NCBI RefSeq assembly: GCF_014695395.1
Contig: NZ_JACJOF010000010.1
Span: 62,001 to 126,000, forward strand
Direction of reading: 5' to 3'
Source: Nodosilinea sp. FACHB-131
Lineage (GTDB): Bacteria; Cyanobacteriota; Cyanobacteriia; Phormidesmidales; Phormidesmidaceae
Length of the DNA: 64,000 nucleotides
The position numbers and the translations under genes were made by a program. How positions within the stretch are numbered: position 1 is the first letter of the stretch; each line of letters opens with the position of its first letter. The notes under the pieces were generated by a model, which made no database searches, was not told the origin of the DNA, and worked only from the letters and a program-made list of their open reading frames with translations. This document shows, in pieces, positions 37,079 to 46,148 of this stretch.

Positions 37079-37999
37079 ATGGCTAAATTACCTACCCTGA
37101 GTGTGGTCATCACCTGCTACCGCGAAGGCGACCTGCTGCTGGAGGCAGTGGAAAGCGTGCGCCAGCAGACCCAGCCGCCCCTAGAGATTGTCATTGTCAA
37201 CGATGCCTCGCCGAGCGATCGCACCAATCAGATTTGTCGCCAGCTAGAGGCTGAGCCGGATATTACTTTAGTGTGGCAGACCGTCAACGGCGGTCCCTCA
37301 GTGGCGCGCAACGCTGGGTTCACCGCTGCCCAGGGGGAGATCCTGGTGCCCCTCGATGCCGATGACCTGCTGCCTGTCGACGCCCTAAGCCACATTCAAC
37401 AGGCGTTTTTAGATCATCCCGACGCCGGGTTTATCTACGGCAGCTATCTGTGCCAGCGCCATCCTGGCGACACCCGCGTGGTCAAAGCAGAGCCCATCTC
37501 ACTGAATTCTCTGCTGCGGGCCAGGCGATTTTCGCTCAGCACCAACTGGACGCTAATTGGCACCGCTCCGTTGCGTAAATCGCTGTGGGAGGCGGTGGGC
37601 CACAGCGACCCACAACTCGGTGCCGAAGACTTGCACGACCTGGAGTTTTGGGTACGGGCCATGGCCTTGCCATGCGGCTATTACGGCACCCCAGCAGTGA
37701 TTTACATCTGGCGTAAATACCTGGGTAGCAACAGCCGCAAAGTTAGCCCGATGTCGTGGTATCGCGTGGCCCAAAAGCACTTTGAGGTCTATCGCCAAAA
37801 TGGGTTGGAATACCGAGCCCACGAACTGCTGCTGCTGGGCAGTAAGTGGAGTAATCAAGTGGAGGAAATTCGCCGTCATCGTCGTGCTCTGCTCACCTGT
37901 GTTACTCACGGAAACTTTCAGCTCTCGTCGCTGATGGCTCTGACAATACCCGCTGCTTTATTTCAGCCCATGGCTCAACTGGCGAAGCGATTTCGCTGA
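37079..37999 (+). CDS. Glycosyltransferase family 2
   Basis: A 306-residue GT-A enzyme, last of the glycan locus. Motifs are LSVVITCYREGDLLLEAVESVRQQT, IVIVNDASPSDRT, GGPSVARNAGF and VPLDADDLLP (DxD). RHPGDTRVVKAEPISLNSLLRARRFSL and the EDLHDLEFWVRAM acceptor-side helix follow. The ATG at 37079 is 11 bp after the previous gene. Confidence 0.92.
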   Translation: MAKLPTLSVVITCYREGDLLLEAVESVRQQTQPPLEIVIVNDASPSDRTNQICRQLEAEPDITLVWQTVNGGPSVARNAGFTAAQGEILVPLDADDLLPVDALSHIQQAFLDHPDAGFIYGSYLCQRHPGDTRVVKAEPISLNSLLRARRFSLSTNWTLIGTAPLRKSLWEAVGHSDPQLGAEDLHDLEFWVRAMALPCGYYGTPAVIYIWRKYLGSNSRKVSPMSWYRVAQKHFEVYRQNGLEYRAHELLLLGSKWSNQVEEIRRHRRALLTCVTHGNFQLSSLMALTIPAALFQPMAQLAKRFR

Positions 38000-38266
38000 G
38001 ACTTATAGCAAACCTCTGAGAGACTTGTGCCAAACCTCCGATCCCAGACCTGTTTGAATATTCTCCTTTTGTAGAAGCACGGTAGGTTCTGTGTATACAA
38101 AGGCCGCGCATAAAAGCGGAATATACGCACAACTACTCCGTCAATAATTCAGTAGTTTTACAGTAGAAATAATTAGCTTCATTCAAGCTTCACGTAGCAT
38201 TTGGAACCTTAACGGCATCAGTAGGGGTCTATTAAAGTGACTCCTTTGCCTATGGATTACACAACA

Positions 38267-38650
38267 ATGAAACAGCGACATGGGGCGTTTAGTCTATTAG
38301 GAGCAACGGCTATTAGCACGCTGGCGCTACCTGTTTTTGCCAACACTGCCACTCAGCAAACTGGCACACAGTCTGCAACTATTGATGGCAGCAATAACCA
38401 AGTGATTCAGGTTATTAATCAGGTCAATATTAGCCATCCTGGCCTGGGTCGAGGTCTAGGCAACAACGATCGCCGGGGCACGGTACAGGGCACTGTGCAA
38501 GACAGTTCCCAGAGCGCCACTGTTGATGGCAACGGCAATAGCGTCTACCAAGAAACCAATCAAATCAATCAGCAGTCATCGGGCCGCGCCGAACCAGGGC
38601 GGGGCAATGGCCGAGGCCAACAGCGAGGACACGATCGCGATCGCAACTGA
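38267..38650 (+). CDS. Small secreted Q/N-repeat protein, curlin-like motif (copy 1)
   Basis: A 127-residue protein from the ATG at 38267 (MKQRHGAF...); upstream ATG 38252 and GTG 38237 are in frame alternatives. The signal peptide covers about 1-26 (cleavage near VFA-NTA). The mature part carries the motif QSATxDGxxNxVxQxxNQxN twice, about residues 34-54 and 81-101, differing at few positions. A basic Gly/Arg/Asn-rich tail (about 107-127) follows. The Gln and Asn spacing recalls curli-subunit repeats (QxGxxNxAxxxQ) and beta-solenoids. The gene has its own spacer from the glycan locus. I do not recognise a named family. Confidence 0.75.
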   Translation: MKQRHGAFSLLGATAISTLALPVFANTATQQTGTQSATIDGSNNQVIQVINQVNISHPGLGRGLGNNDRRGTVQGTVQDSSQSATVDGNGNSVYQETNQINQQSSGRAEPGRGNGRGQQRGHDRDRN

Positions 38651-39209
38651 TTAAACTGCTTTTCAGCTAGCTCCATAGACCTCCTCAGCAATTTTAGTAG
38701 TTGTCAAAGGCGTTGGAAAGATTCCCCCTAGCCCCTGTTTACTCAAGGGGAACAGCATAAGTTTCTGACTGCGGGGGCAGGGGGATCTGACCTACTCCTT
38801 GACTTATCTCACTCGGTCAAGAAGCTCGACTTGCGATCGCTTTTTAGTGCTGTTGTAGAAAGCCTGAAACGGAAAAGCAAAGGGATCTGCAACTTACACC
38901 CGCAAATCACCAGTATTTTTCCAAATCCTCAGGCTTTCTAATAATAAAATTAAATAGCTTTTTCCTCCCTGAATTAATGTTAATTCTAGGAGAATTTTGC
39001 GTTTCTAGATTTTTTATTAGTTATAAAATCACAAAACTTTATTTTTTATTTTCCGGAACCTTTGCGTAATTCTACGGGTCATAAGGGGTGTGAATCGATG
39101 AAAATGGATGCTAATTAAGAAGCATAAAAAACCGCTCTTAAAAATGAATCCTTAATAGTTGAATTCACAAATTCACTCATTTGCACAACTAATCGTTGAG
39201 GACGTTTCA
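38651..39209. other. AT-rich intergenic region between the two Q/N-repeat genes, 559 bp
   Basis: Contains complementary runs near 38725-38738 (ccccctagcccc) and 38777-38788 (gggggcaggggga), a common cyanobacterial intergenic hairpin type. It also has an 11-bp inverted pair agaaagcctga (38857-38867)/tcaggctttct (38929-38939). From about 38930 to 39060 it is strongly AT-rich, a plausible promoter zone for the next gene. No coding potential. Confidence 0.6.
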
Positions 39210-39581
39210 ATGTTGAAGCACATCTCTACTTTGGGTCTACTGGGTTTTGCTGCTCTGGGCTTTGTGGCCATGCCTGCCAGCGCCGACACCGCCGTCGTGC
39301 AGCAGGGCACCCAAGATATCTATATTCAAGGGAATGGCAACGCTACGGTGCAGCGCAGCCAGCAGGTTAACCGGGTTGAAACCCGTGGCCCTGCTGGTCG
39401 CCAGGTAGAAAGCACGGGCATTGTGCAAGACATCTACCAGACCGGCACTGTGGTGGGTGACGACAACGCTGCTTACCAAGAGAGCAACCAGGTCAACGTT
39501 ATTCGCGAAAGCCGTCCTGACAATCGTGGTCACGGCCGGGGTCATGGCCGCGGCGGTGCCCGTATTGACGTTCGGAACTAA
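39210..39581 (+). CDS. Small secreted Q/N-repeat protein, curlin-like motif (copy 2)
   Basis: A 123-residue paralogue of the gene at 38267. The ATG at 39210 is preceded by TTGAGGAC; the longer frame from 39159 would mask the signal peptide. The signal peptide is about 1-25 (AMPASA-DTA). Two copies of the motif are present: TQDIYIQGNGNATVQRSQQV plus Asn, and GTVVGDDNAAYQESNQVN. The tail GHGRGHGRGGARIDVRN is again Gly/Arg/His-rich. A strong terminator follows at 39590-39642. Extracellular or periplasmic fibre or matrix function is an inference from the motif. Confidence 0.8.
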   Translation: MLKHISTLGLLGFAALGFVAMPASADTAVVQQGTQDIYIQGNGNATVQRSQQVNRVETRGPAGRQVESTGIVQDIYQTGTVVGDDNAAYQESNQVNVIRESRPDNRGHGRGHGRGGARIDVRN

Positions 39582-39589
39582 TCCTTGAA

Positions 39590-39642
39590 GGAGCCACCGC
39601 TCGCAGAGTCTTATCTGTGGGCGGTGGCTCCGCCGTATTTTT
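39590..39642 (+). terminator. Rho-independent terminator
   Basis: ggagccaccgc (39590-39600) and gcggtggctcc (39621-39631) form a perfect 11-bp GC-rich stem, followed by gccgtaTTTTT (to 39642). It lies 8 bp after the second Q/N-repeat gene and 24 bp before the next start, so the following three genes may have their own promoter or depend on read-through. Confidence 0.8.
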
Positions 39643-39665
39643 CCTGCTATTGCAAGGAGACGACC

Positions 39666-39998
39666 ATGATGATTTCAACTTTGAGGGTGGGCTTGGTGGG
39701 TACGATTGCCCTCGCCGCCCTAGCCCCCGCTGCGATCGCTAGCTCGATATCTATTAACACCGACCGGGTGCAGCTCCAGGTGGGCAACAACGGGCAGGTC
39801 TACATCAGAACCCTAGCCGACAGCCCGCTAAATCGGTCCCGTCCGGCGATCGCCCCCCAGGCCAACTCACCGCTGCCCAGGGCCAACTTTGCCCCCGGCT
39901 GCACTGCGCGATCGCAGAGTTCCCATGCCACTCGATCGACGCCGGGGGGCAACGTGGTCTATAGCGAAAACCGCAGCACCACGCAGGTGTGCCAGTAG
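39666..39998 (+). CDS. Small secreted protein, unknown function
   Basis: A 110-residue protein with signal peptide (about 1-24, ALAPAAIAS-S) from ATG 39666, preceded by AAGGAGA (39653-39659); a second ATG lies 3 nt downstream. The mature region holds SINTDRVQLQVGNNGQVYIRT, then a Pro/Ala/Ser-rich stretch and a C-terminal pair of cysteines (GC and VCQ) that may form a disulfide. It shares the NNGQV-type words with its neighbours. No named family. Confidence 0.75.
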   Translation: MMISTLRVGLVGTIALAALAPAAIASSISINTDRVQLQVGNNGQVYIRTLADSPLNRSRPAIAPQANSPLPRANFAPGCTARSQSSHATRSTPGGNVVYSENRSTTQVCQ

Positions 39999-40037
39999 CC
40001 TGGGCTTTCCGTCAAACCCCTATCCCCTATCGTAACT

Positions 40038-40409
40038 ATGATTAAACCTCAGCATCTTCTGGGGCTCCTCTGTGCTGGAGCCCTAGTGTCGTTTGCCCCA
40101 GAGGCCTCTGCCCAGTGCGTAGTTGCCGATGTAGCCATTCAGGCCGCCATTCACGGTGGCGACCAGCCGGCCGAGCAGGTCAACGATGTGACCATCGATG
40201 CCGCCGGCCCCTGCGTGGGCAACACCAGCGTCAGCACCAGCCGCCAAATTCAGGTGGGGGGCACCGGCGAGGTGCGCCAGACCCGTCAGAGTCGCCATCA
40301 ACTTAGCAGCTCTGAGCGGCCCAGCCAGGGGGTCTCTGGCCCTACCGTGGCGGTGCCTGTCAATGTACAGGTCGATGTGTATAATCCCGCTGAACGCCTG
40401 CGGCGGTAG
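40038..40409 (+). CDS. Small secreted protein, unknown function
   Basis: A 123-residue protein with signal peptide (about 1-25, APEASA-QCV). Two cysteines (QCVVADV and GPCVGNT) could pair. The middle VSTSRQIQVGGTGEVRQTRQSRH has alternating polar/hydrophobic residues like the neighbouring proteins. A Ser/Pro-rich region and a VAVPVNVQVDVYNP segment follow. It lies 39 bp after the preceding gene on the same strand. No named family. Confidence 0.72.
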   Translation: MIKPQHLLGLLCAGALVSFAPEASAQCVVADVAIQAAIHGGDQPAEQVNDVTIDAAGPCVGNTSVSTSRQIQVGGTGEVRQTRQSRHQLSSSERPSQGVSGPTVAVPVNVQVDVYNPAERLRR

Positions 40410-40599
40410 CGAACGATTATTTGGAAAGGGGAACCTGCTGTCCAGAGACGGTGTCTATCTAGCCTGACTTGGTCAGGGCACCTGCGCTGGTTTTTGAAGG
40501 CTGTCTCGCCTATTTCTAGCCGTGCTACCCTGGGCCGAGCGCCCGCTGCTATGGCTAGCCCTGGTATGCCTTTCCCCTTTTCCTGGAGATGTCATTGTT

Positions 40600-41088
40600 A
40601 TGAAACATCCATCAGCCCTTGGGGTTTCCCTATTGATCTTGGTGGCGGTTACCGCAGCGGTGGGGCCTTCCTCAGCCAACGGTAATCAGTCGTTTGGGGT
40701 CTCCCATCAGGCTCTCAGCGCCATCTTATCTAGGGCCAGCGCAAAGGATGTTATGGATTCATACCAACGTCAAACCAACACGATTAGCCTAGATCGCGCC
40801 AATTTAGATGAGCCCCATCTGCTCTCGGTGAGCATACCAACGGGTTCATCTTTACAGGGCTATATTGAAATCGATGGTCACACTCGGGTGCCCCTAGGTG
40901 CCAATTCAGAATTTATCGACGTTAGCCCCTATCTGAGCGAGGCGATTACCCGCGTCACCATCGTAGGCAGCTACTCACCCCCCTCAGCCTCGGTGGCGAT
41001 CGCCTTCAACGGTCCCAACACGGTGGTGCAGCAGCAGACCGGCGGCACCGGCCGCGTCAACTACCAGCTAAATTTGCTGGTGCAGTAG
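40600..41088 (+). CDS. Small secreted protein, unknown function
   Basis: A 162-residue protein from ATG 40600, preceded by CTGGAGAT (40583-40590); the longer frame from 40522 is not used. The signal peptide is about 1-27 (GPSSANG). The mature part has alternating strand patterns (LLSVSIPTGSSLQGYIEIDGH, RVTIVGSYSPPSASVAIAF) and a C-terminal NTVVQQQTGGTGRVNYQLN that echoes the Q/N-rich words of the cluster. Last of five consecutive secreted proteins; convergent with comEC only 7 bp away. Confidence 0.75.
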   Translation: MKHPSALGVSLLILVAVTAAVGPSSANGNQSFGVSHQALSAILSRASAKDVMDSYQRQTNTISLDRANLDEPHLLSVSIPTGSSLQGYIEIDGHTRVPLGANSEFIDVSPYLSEAITRVTIVGSYSPPSASVAIAFNGPNTVVQQQTGGTGRVNYQLNLLVQ

Positions 41089-41095
41089 CGGTTCT

Positions 41096-43408
41096 TTATT
41101 CCAGTGAGGCAATAGGGTGCGATCGCGTCGCCAGGTAGGCTTGGTAGCCCTGGCGGGGGCTCCAGGTAACCGCTCCGTCGCGCTCGGTGCAGAAAACCTG
41201 AATGCCGCGATCGCGCAACAGCTGCTCGGTGGTCTCATCGATGCGGGGGGCAGAGGCGATCGCCACCTGTGCCCCAATTGCGGTAATCACCTCTGCCGTC
41301 AGGGCTTCTCCATGCCACCACAGCACCTCGCTTTGCAGCCCAGGGTGCGCCGCAATCCAGGGCATTTGCTGCTCGGGCGATAGCTTGGGCAACAACAGCC
41401 AGTTTTGCCGATTCAGCAGATCTAACCGCAGCCCTCGAGCGCCATCCTGCAAGTACTGCACTCGCTGGCGGCTCACCGGCTGCACCTGGCCTGCGGTCAG
41501 TGGGTGAAACTGGTTGACCGCCGGGGCCTCTGCCAGAGCAGAACTAGCTCCGTAGAAATTGTGAATTGGGGTTTTGTCGGCAATGGTGCGCCAGTTGTCG
41601 CGATCGCTGTCGTCACCATGAACCGCGCTAGTGAGCTGGTTAATGCCCGCCTGCCGCAGAAAGGGCACCACGGTGTAAAAGGCAGTTTTGTCGGTGCCGC
41701 TGTTGATCACCAATGGGGAACGCCCGTCCTGCACCACCATCACTGCATCGCTGCCCGCCGCCAGCACCGTTACTTGGGAGAGGGTTGCGCCCCGATATAG
41801 CAACGGCCCCAGGGCCACCACCACAATCAGCAGGGCGACCAGCCCTCGCCTTCGCACCGCGCCCCAGCCCCAAAGCCAAAAGAGCCCATAAAGGCCAAAC
41901 ATCTGCAACAGGGAAATGTGGCCGGTGGCTAGGGCACTGCCCGGCAGGCCCACTTCCCACCGCACCAGGGCAATGAGGAGCTGGGTTGGCAACCACAACG
42001 GCCAGGCTAGCAAGCTCCCCAGCCAGGGCCAGACCGCTGCCGCCAATCCACTGGCCATGCCGCCCAGGCTGATCACCGTCACCAGGGGCGTGGTCACAAT
42101 ATTCAACAAGATGCTGTAGGTGGTGAGGGTGTTGAAGTAATAGAACGCTAAGGGAATTGTCCACAGGTAGGCAGCCAGGGGCACCGCCGCCACCGCCGCC
42201 AGCGTGGTCGGCAGCCACTCCAGCTTCTCTGTAATGGGCGTCACCGCCACCATTAGCCCAAACGTAGCCATGACGCTGAGGCGAAAGCCTAGGTCGTCAA
42301 TCCAGGTTGGGTTAACCAGCAGCAGCAGGGTGACCGCCAGCAGCAAACAGCCCAGGGGTTTGATGCTGCGCTCCAGGGCAATGCCCGCCAACACCCCAGC
42401 CCCCATGACCGCCGCTCGCATGACGCTGGGCTGTACGCCGGTCAGCAGCACAAACACCACCAGCGCTGTTCCCCCGGCGATGACCTTGGTCGTCACCGGG
42501 TAGGGCAGCCGGGAGGCGATCGCCCGATAGCCCATGATCGCCAGCACCACCCCCAAAATCAGCGACACCTGAAACCCGCTAGCCGCCAAGACGTGCGCCA
42601 TGCCAGCTTGCATAAACATATCTTGAATGTCGTAGGGCACATTCACCGCCTGGCGGCCCAGGGCCATGGCGCTGACCAAAGGCCCGATTGGACTACCCAA
42701 TCGTTCTGCTTGGGCGCGAGCAATTCGCTGCCGCAGTCGCCACAGCGCCCACCGGGGCGGCGACTGCCCCTGATCGGGCAGAATGCGATCGCCCGTAAAC
42801 CCCGCAAAACAGCGCTGGCTAGCTAAATACTGACGAAAATTAAACGCATTGGGATTTTTAGGTAGCGCTGGCTCGTAGAGCTTGCCTTGGATCTGCACCC
42901 GCTGCCCCGGAAACAGGCCCTCGCTTAGCTCCACTGGCACGGTGACGTAGAGCCGGCCGCGAGTGATCCCCGGGGGACCGAGGGGATTGTTTTGAGCATC
43001 CAACCGGCGCACCTGGTTAGTAGTCAGCCAAAACTGCTCTCGACCATTGCGGGTCAGGCGAGGCAGCGTTTGCACATTGCCCCAGACGATTTGCTGCGCG
43101 CCAGCCGCCTCGCCCTGGCTCAGCAGGGAACTGATATCGAGCGGGCCAGGGACCGGGTAGCGCAGGCCGTAGTTAAGGGCAGCTAGGAAGGCGATCGCCC
43201 CAGCCCCCAGCCACAGAGCTGCCGTTGGCCCGCGCCGCCAGCGACGGGGCAGTATCAGAGCCGACAAACCTGCCGCACCCAGCGCCCCGATGCCAGCAAC
43301 AGCTACCCCAGCCCAAAGGTTCAACCCCAGATGACGCACCCAAAGACTGACCCAAAGTAACCCAATGCAGTACGCACTGGCCCACAGCAATCCCGCAATC
43401 CTGCCCAT
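41096..43408 (-). CDS. comEC: ComEC/Rec2 family DNA-uptake channel
   Basis: A 770-residue polytopic inner-membrane protein for single-stranded DNA import in natural transformation. N-terminal helices and the OB-like DUF4131 domain (about 1-200; LYVTVPVELSEGLFPGQRVQIQGKLYEP) precede the competence domain (about 230-500; HVLAASGFQVSLILGVVLA, GVQPSVMRAAVMGAGVLAGI). The C-terminal domain occupies the metallo-beta-lactamase position but lacks the HxDxDH signature: where HPDADH is expected it reads HGDDSDRDN. Either the nuclease is lost or it is supplied elsewhere. It faces the SPOR gene divergently. Confidence 0.92.
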   Translation of the reverse strand: MGRIAGLLWASAYCIGLLWVSLWVRHLGLNLWAGVAVAGIGALGAAGLSALILPRRWRRGPTAALWLGAGAIAFLAALNYGLRYPVPGPLDISSLLSQGEAAGAQQIVWGNVQTLPRLTRNGREQFWLTTNQVRRLDAQNNPLGPPGITRGRLYVTVPVELSEGLFPGQRVQIQGKLYEPALPKNPNAFNFRQYLASQRCFAGFTGDRILPDQGQSPPRWALWRLRQRIARAQAERLGSPIGPLVSAMALGRQAVNVPYDIQDMFMQAGMAHVLAASGFQVSLILGVVLAIMGYRAIASRLPYPVTTKVIAGGTALVVFVLLTGVQPSVMRAAVMGAGVLAGIALERSIKPLGCLLLAVTLLLLVNPTWIDDLGFRLSVMATFGLMVAVTPITEKLEWLPTTLAAVAAVPLAAYLWTIPLAFYYFNTLTTYSILLNIVTTPLVTVISLGGMASGLAAAVWPWLGSLLAWPLWLPTQLLIALVRWEVGLPGSALATGHISLLQMFGLYGLFWLWGWGAVRRRGLVALLIVVVALGPLLYRGATLSQVTVLAAGSDAVMVVQDGRSPLVINSGTDKTAFYTVVPFLRQAGINQLTSAVHGDDSDRDNWRTIADKTPIHNFYGASSALAEAPAVNQFHPLTAGQVQPVSRQRVQYLQDGARGLRLDLLNRQNWLLLPKLSPEQQMPWIAAHPGLQSEVLWWHGEALTAEVITAIGAQVAIASAPRIDETTEQLLRDRGIQVFCTERDGAVTWSPRQGYQAYLATRSHPIASLE

Positions 43409-43620
43409 AGAAATTTCTTTGCACCCTGCACCCGGTTGTTACGTTTAGAAAGCCCGAACCCGAGCCCTGACTCACAGCACCACAGGCCTTACGCGATAGC
43501 CAGTTCCAGTCATCGCTTTAGCCGTGGGAAACGCCATAGGTTGCTTTTTCCAATTTTTAGTTGCCAACTTTTGAGAAATCAGTAGTATTAATCAGTGCTA
43601 CATCCAGGGAGATGAGAACC

Positions 43621-45024
43621 ATGACGCAATTGCCCTCTGGTCTATCCACCAGACCCGAGACTTTTGCCCCCGCCAGCGAGTCGAACCTTCGCCTGCAGCG
43701 GGCGGTAGAGAGTCTCAACCTCAACCTGGATGACGAGCTGCACCGCTACCGGCAAGCCCGCTCGGGTCAGGTTACTCCCACCCCGGCTCGCCTACAGCTG
43801 CGGCCCAACCGCAAGCCCATTGACCTGATCACTGTCAAATCCACAGCGGCCCCAGCAACGGCGGCAGCCGCCGCTCCGCCCCCACCCTCCAACGCGCGTC
43901 TGCAAGAAATTTTGGGGCAGTCGTCAGTGCCCAACGTGCAGGCCTACCCGCCACAGGCCACCGCTCACCAGGTGCGCATGAGCCACGGCGGTACCCTAAC
44001 CACCTATCGCCCCTCCCCAGAAGACTACCTAGAAAGTACTGAGGCCCTTTTGGGCAGTCTGCCCAACGCCCGCCAACAGCGCCACGAACCAGCATACGTG
44101 CCCTCTTTAGGGCGCCAGCTAACCACACCTCTGGGGGTCGGCGCTCTGCTACTGCTGCTGGTAACTAGTGCTGGTTTTGGCTACCTGGTCACCTCCCCTC
44201 AGGCCATACAGCACCTAACTGACAATGCCATTACCCGCCGCCTCAAGGGTGACCCCATTCCAGCGGATAATCAGGCCGACTCCGTAGCCTTAGACGGTCT
44301 CGATAATCAGGCCGAATCAGACTTCAAACCCCTTGGCCCCGACCTGTCAGAAAAGGAGTTTGCCTCCCTCGATCTGAACAATATCAGCACTCTGCCCTCC
44401 GCCAATTCGTCCAAGTCACCTGCCCCAGCTGCAGGCTTGCCAGGGACTACTTCACCCACGATGGTTGGGGGGCAGCCCTTGCCTACCAACGGACAGCGCC
44501 CTGGTGAGCCCAGAACCACAGGCCCTCGGCCCGGTGTGCTTACCCCGGCGGGAGGCAGTGGTGGGGTACTGCGCGCCAACATTGTGACCGCGCCTAGAGC
44601 CGCAGTCAGCCCTAGACCGGCCGCAACCGCTGCCCCGCCGCGATCGGCCCCTGCCCCTGTCACCGCGCCTCCCGCTGTCCGGGTAGCGCCCCCTGCCGCC
44701 AATGCTCAGCCCCCGCGACCTCTGGCCGCAAACCGAGCCCCAGCGGCGCCCGCGACGCCCGCAGCTCCTCCGGCTGTAGCGCCTCCCGCCCCCATTACCC
44801 AGGCTCCACCCCAGGCGGCAGCGCCTAGCTACTACGTGGTGACCGACTACAGCGGCACCCAGTCGCTAGAGTCGGCCCGCGGCGCAGTGGGTGATGCCTA
44901 CGTACGCAATTTTTCCAACGGCACCCGCATTCAGATGGGTGCATTTTCTCAAGAGTCATCGGCCCAAAACCTAGTGAATGAGCTCCAGGGGCAGGGGATT
45001 CCGGCGCAGGTGATTTCGCCCTAG
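43621..45024 (+). CDS. SPOR-domain single-pass membrane protein
   Basis: A 467-residue protein from ATG 43621 (Shine-Dalgarno GGGAG at 43607-43611). A cytoplasmic N-terminal region of about 165 residues with Pro/Ala-rich stretches precedes a single transmembrane helix (about 167-190, PLGVGALLLLLVTSAGFGYLV). A long Pro/Ala/Thr-rich periplasmic linker (about 280-400) ends in a SPOR domain (about 403-467; YYVVTDYSGTQSLESA ... IQMGAFSQESSAQNLVNEL). SPOR domains bind denuded peptidoglycan at the septum, so a role in division or cell-wall remodelling is likely. Low-complexity linkers are common in this class. Confidence 0.88.
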   Translation: MTQLPSGLSTRPETFAPASESNLRLQRAVESLNLNLDDELHRYRQARSGQVTPTPARLQLRPNRKPIDLITVKSTAAPATAAAAAPPPPSNARLQEILGQSSVPNVQAYPPQATAHQVRMSHGGTLTTYRPSPEDYLESTEALLGSLPNARQQRHEPAYVPSLGRQLTTPLGVGALLLLLVTSAGFGYLVTSPQAIQHLTDNAITRRLKGDPIPADNQADSVALDGLDNQAESDFKPLGPDLSEKEFASLDLNNISTLPSANSSKSPAPAAGLPGTTSPTMVGGQPLPTNGQRPGEPRTTGPRPGVLTPAGGSGGVLRANIVTAPRAAVSPRPAATAAPPRSAPAPVTAPPAVRVAPPAANAQPPRPLAANRAPAAPATPAAPPAVAPPAPITQAPPQAAAPSYYVVTDYSGTQSLESARGAVGDAYVRNFSNGTRIQMGAFSQESSAQNLVNELQGQGIPAQVISP

Positions 45025-45026
45025 GG

Positions 45027-45192
45027 AAGCCGAGCCGGGAAGGGAGATCAGGAAGGTGAGGGAGGTGAGGGAGATGAGGGGAATGAGAAGATAGGCGAGT
45101 TGTAGATCTACAGGATTTGGGGACGTTTGAACTTTCCAAAGCTGATCGTTCTGACCTGCCTCACCTCTCCGACCTCATCACCTTCCTGATTT
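45027..45192. repeat. Purine/pyrimidine inverted repeat between SPOR gene and pspA
   Basis: atcaggaaggtga (45047-45059) pairs perfectly with tcaccttcctgat (45178-45190), and the GAGGTGAGG-rich run 45055-45090 faces CCTCACCTC (45159-45167). Similar CCCTCATCACC-type runs occur at 52995-53065 and 15061-15190 without a partner. Confidence 0.65.
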
Positions 45193-45250
45193 CGCCACCC
45201 CTCTACTCGCCTGTTATGCTGAATCAAATCACCGTTGTGGGAGAGACTCG

Positions 45251-45946
45251 ATGGGGTTGTTTGATCGGTTATGGCGACTTCTGCGGGGTAATCTAAGTAG
45301 CGCCGTCAACCAGGCCGAAGACCCCGAAAGGGTGCTGGAACAGGCGATGGCCGATATGCAGGCCAATCTGATTCAGCTGCGCCAGGCGGTGGCCCAGGCG
45401 ATCGCCACCCAAAAACGCACCGAGCGCCAGAGTTCCCAGGCTAAATCGACCGCCCAGGAGTGGTATAACCGCGCCGAGCTAGCCATTCAAAAAGGCGAAG
45501 AAGACCTAGCCCGCCAGGCCCTGACCCGCCGTCAAACCTACCTGCAATCGGCCCAGGCCATGGATGCTCAGCTCGACCAGCAGCGCGACGTGGTCAACGG
45601 TCTCAAGGACAACATGCGGCGACTAGAGGCCAAAATTTCCGACGCCCGCACTAAGAAAGACCTATACATCGCTCGCGCCCGCTCCGCCGAGGCCTCCCAG
45701 CGCATTCAAGACATGTTGGGGCAGACAGGCACGGGCGGTTCGCTCGCCGCCTTTGAGCGCATGGAGGAGCGAGTGATGGAGCTAGAGGCCAAATCTGAAG
45801 CCCTCGAAGAACTCAGCGGCGATCCCTTGGAGCGCCAGTTTGCTGCCCTTGAGGGCGGATCGACTACGGTAGACAATGAGCTAGCGGCGATGAAAAATCG
45901 TTTGGCAGGTCAGGGGGGCACCCCAGGTCTGCCGCCAGGTCCCTAG
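45251..45946 (+). CDS. PspA/IM30 family protein
   Basis: A 231-residue ESCRT-III-like coiled-coil protein that assembles on membranes. The N-terminus MGLFDRLWRLLRGNLSSAVNQAEDPERVLEQAMADMQ is the membrane-binding amphipathic helix plus hairpin; the coiled coil spans about 25-190. It ends near residue 231 with LPPGP and lacks the extra C-terminal helix that distinguishes Vipp1 (about 260 residues), so it is closer to PspA. It could protect the plasma membrane under stress. Confidence 0.9.
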   Translation: MGLFDRLWRLLRGNLSSAVNQAEDPERVLEQAMADMQANLIQLRQAVAQAIATQKRTERQSSQAKSTAQEWYNRAELAIQKGEEDLARQALTRRQTYLQSAQAMDAQLDQQRDVVNGLKDNMRRLEAKISDARTKKDLYIARARSAEASQRIQDMLGQTGTGGSLAAFERMEERVMELEAKSEALEELSGDPLERQFAALEGGSTTVDNELAAMKNRLAGQGGTPGLPPGP

Positions 45947-46148
45947 GCAATGCTGTGTCAGACATCACATCTCACAATCTTAGGGATTGACCTGAACTGA
46001 GCAAAGATACTTCTTCGGCTTCTAATCTCTGCGAATTTTGCTTATCCAGCAGACGGTCAGCCATTACGGCTGGTTGAATGTTCTTCAAAATACTGTTTGC
46101 GCTTTGGACTGTACCTACAATGCGGCCCAAAGCGCTTTTTTAACCCCC

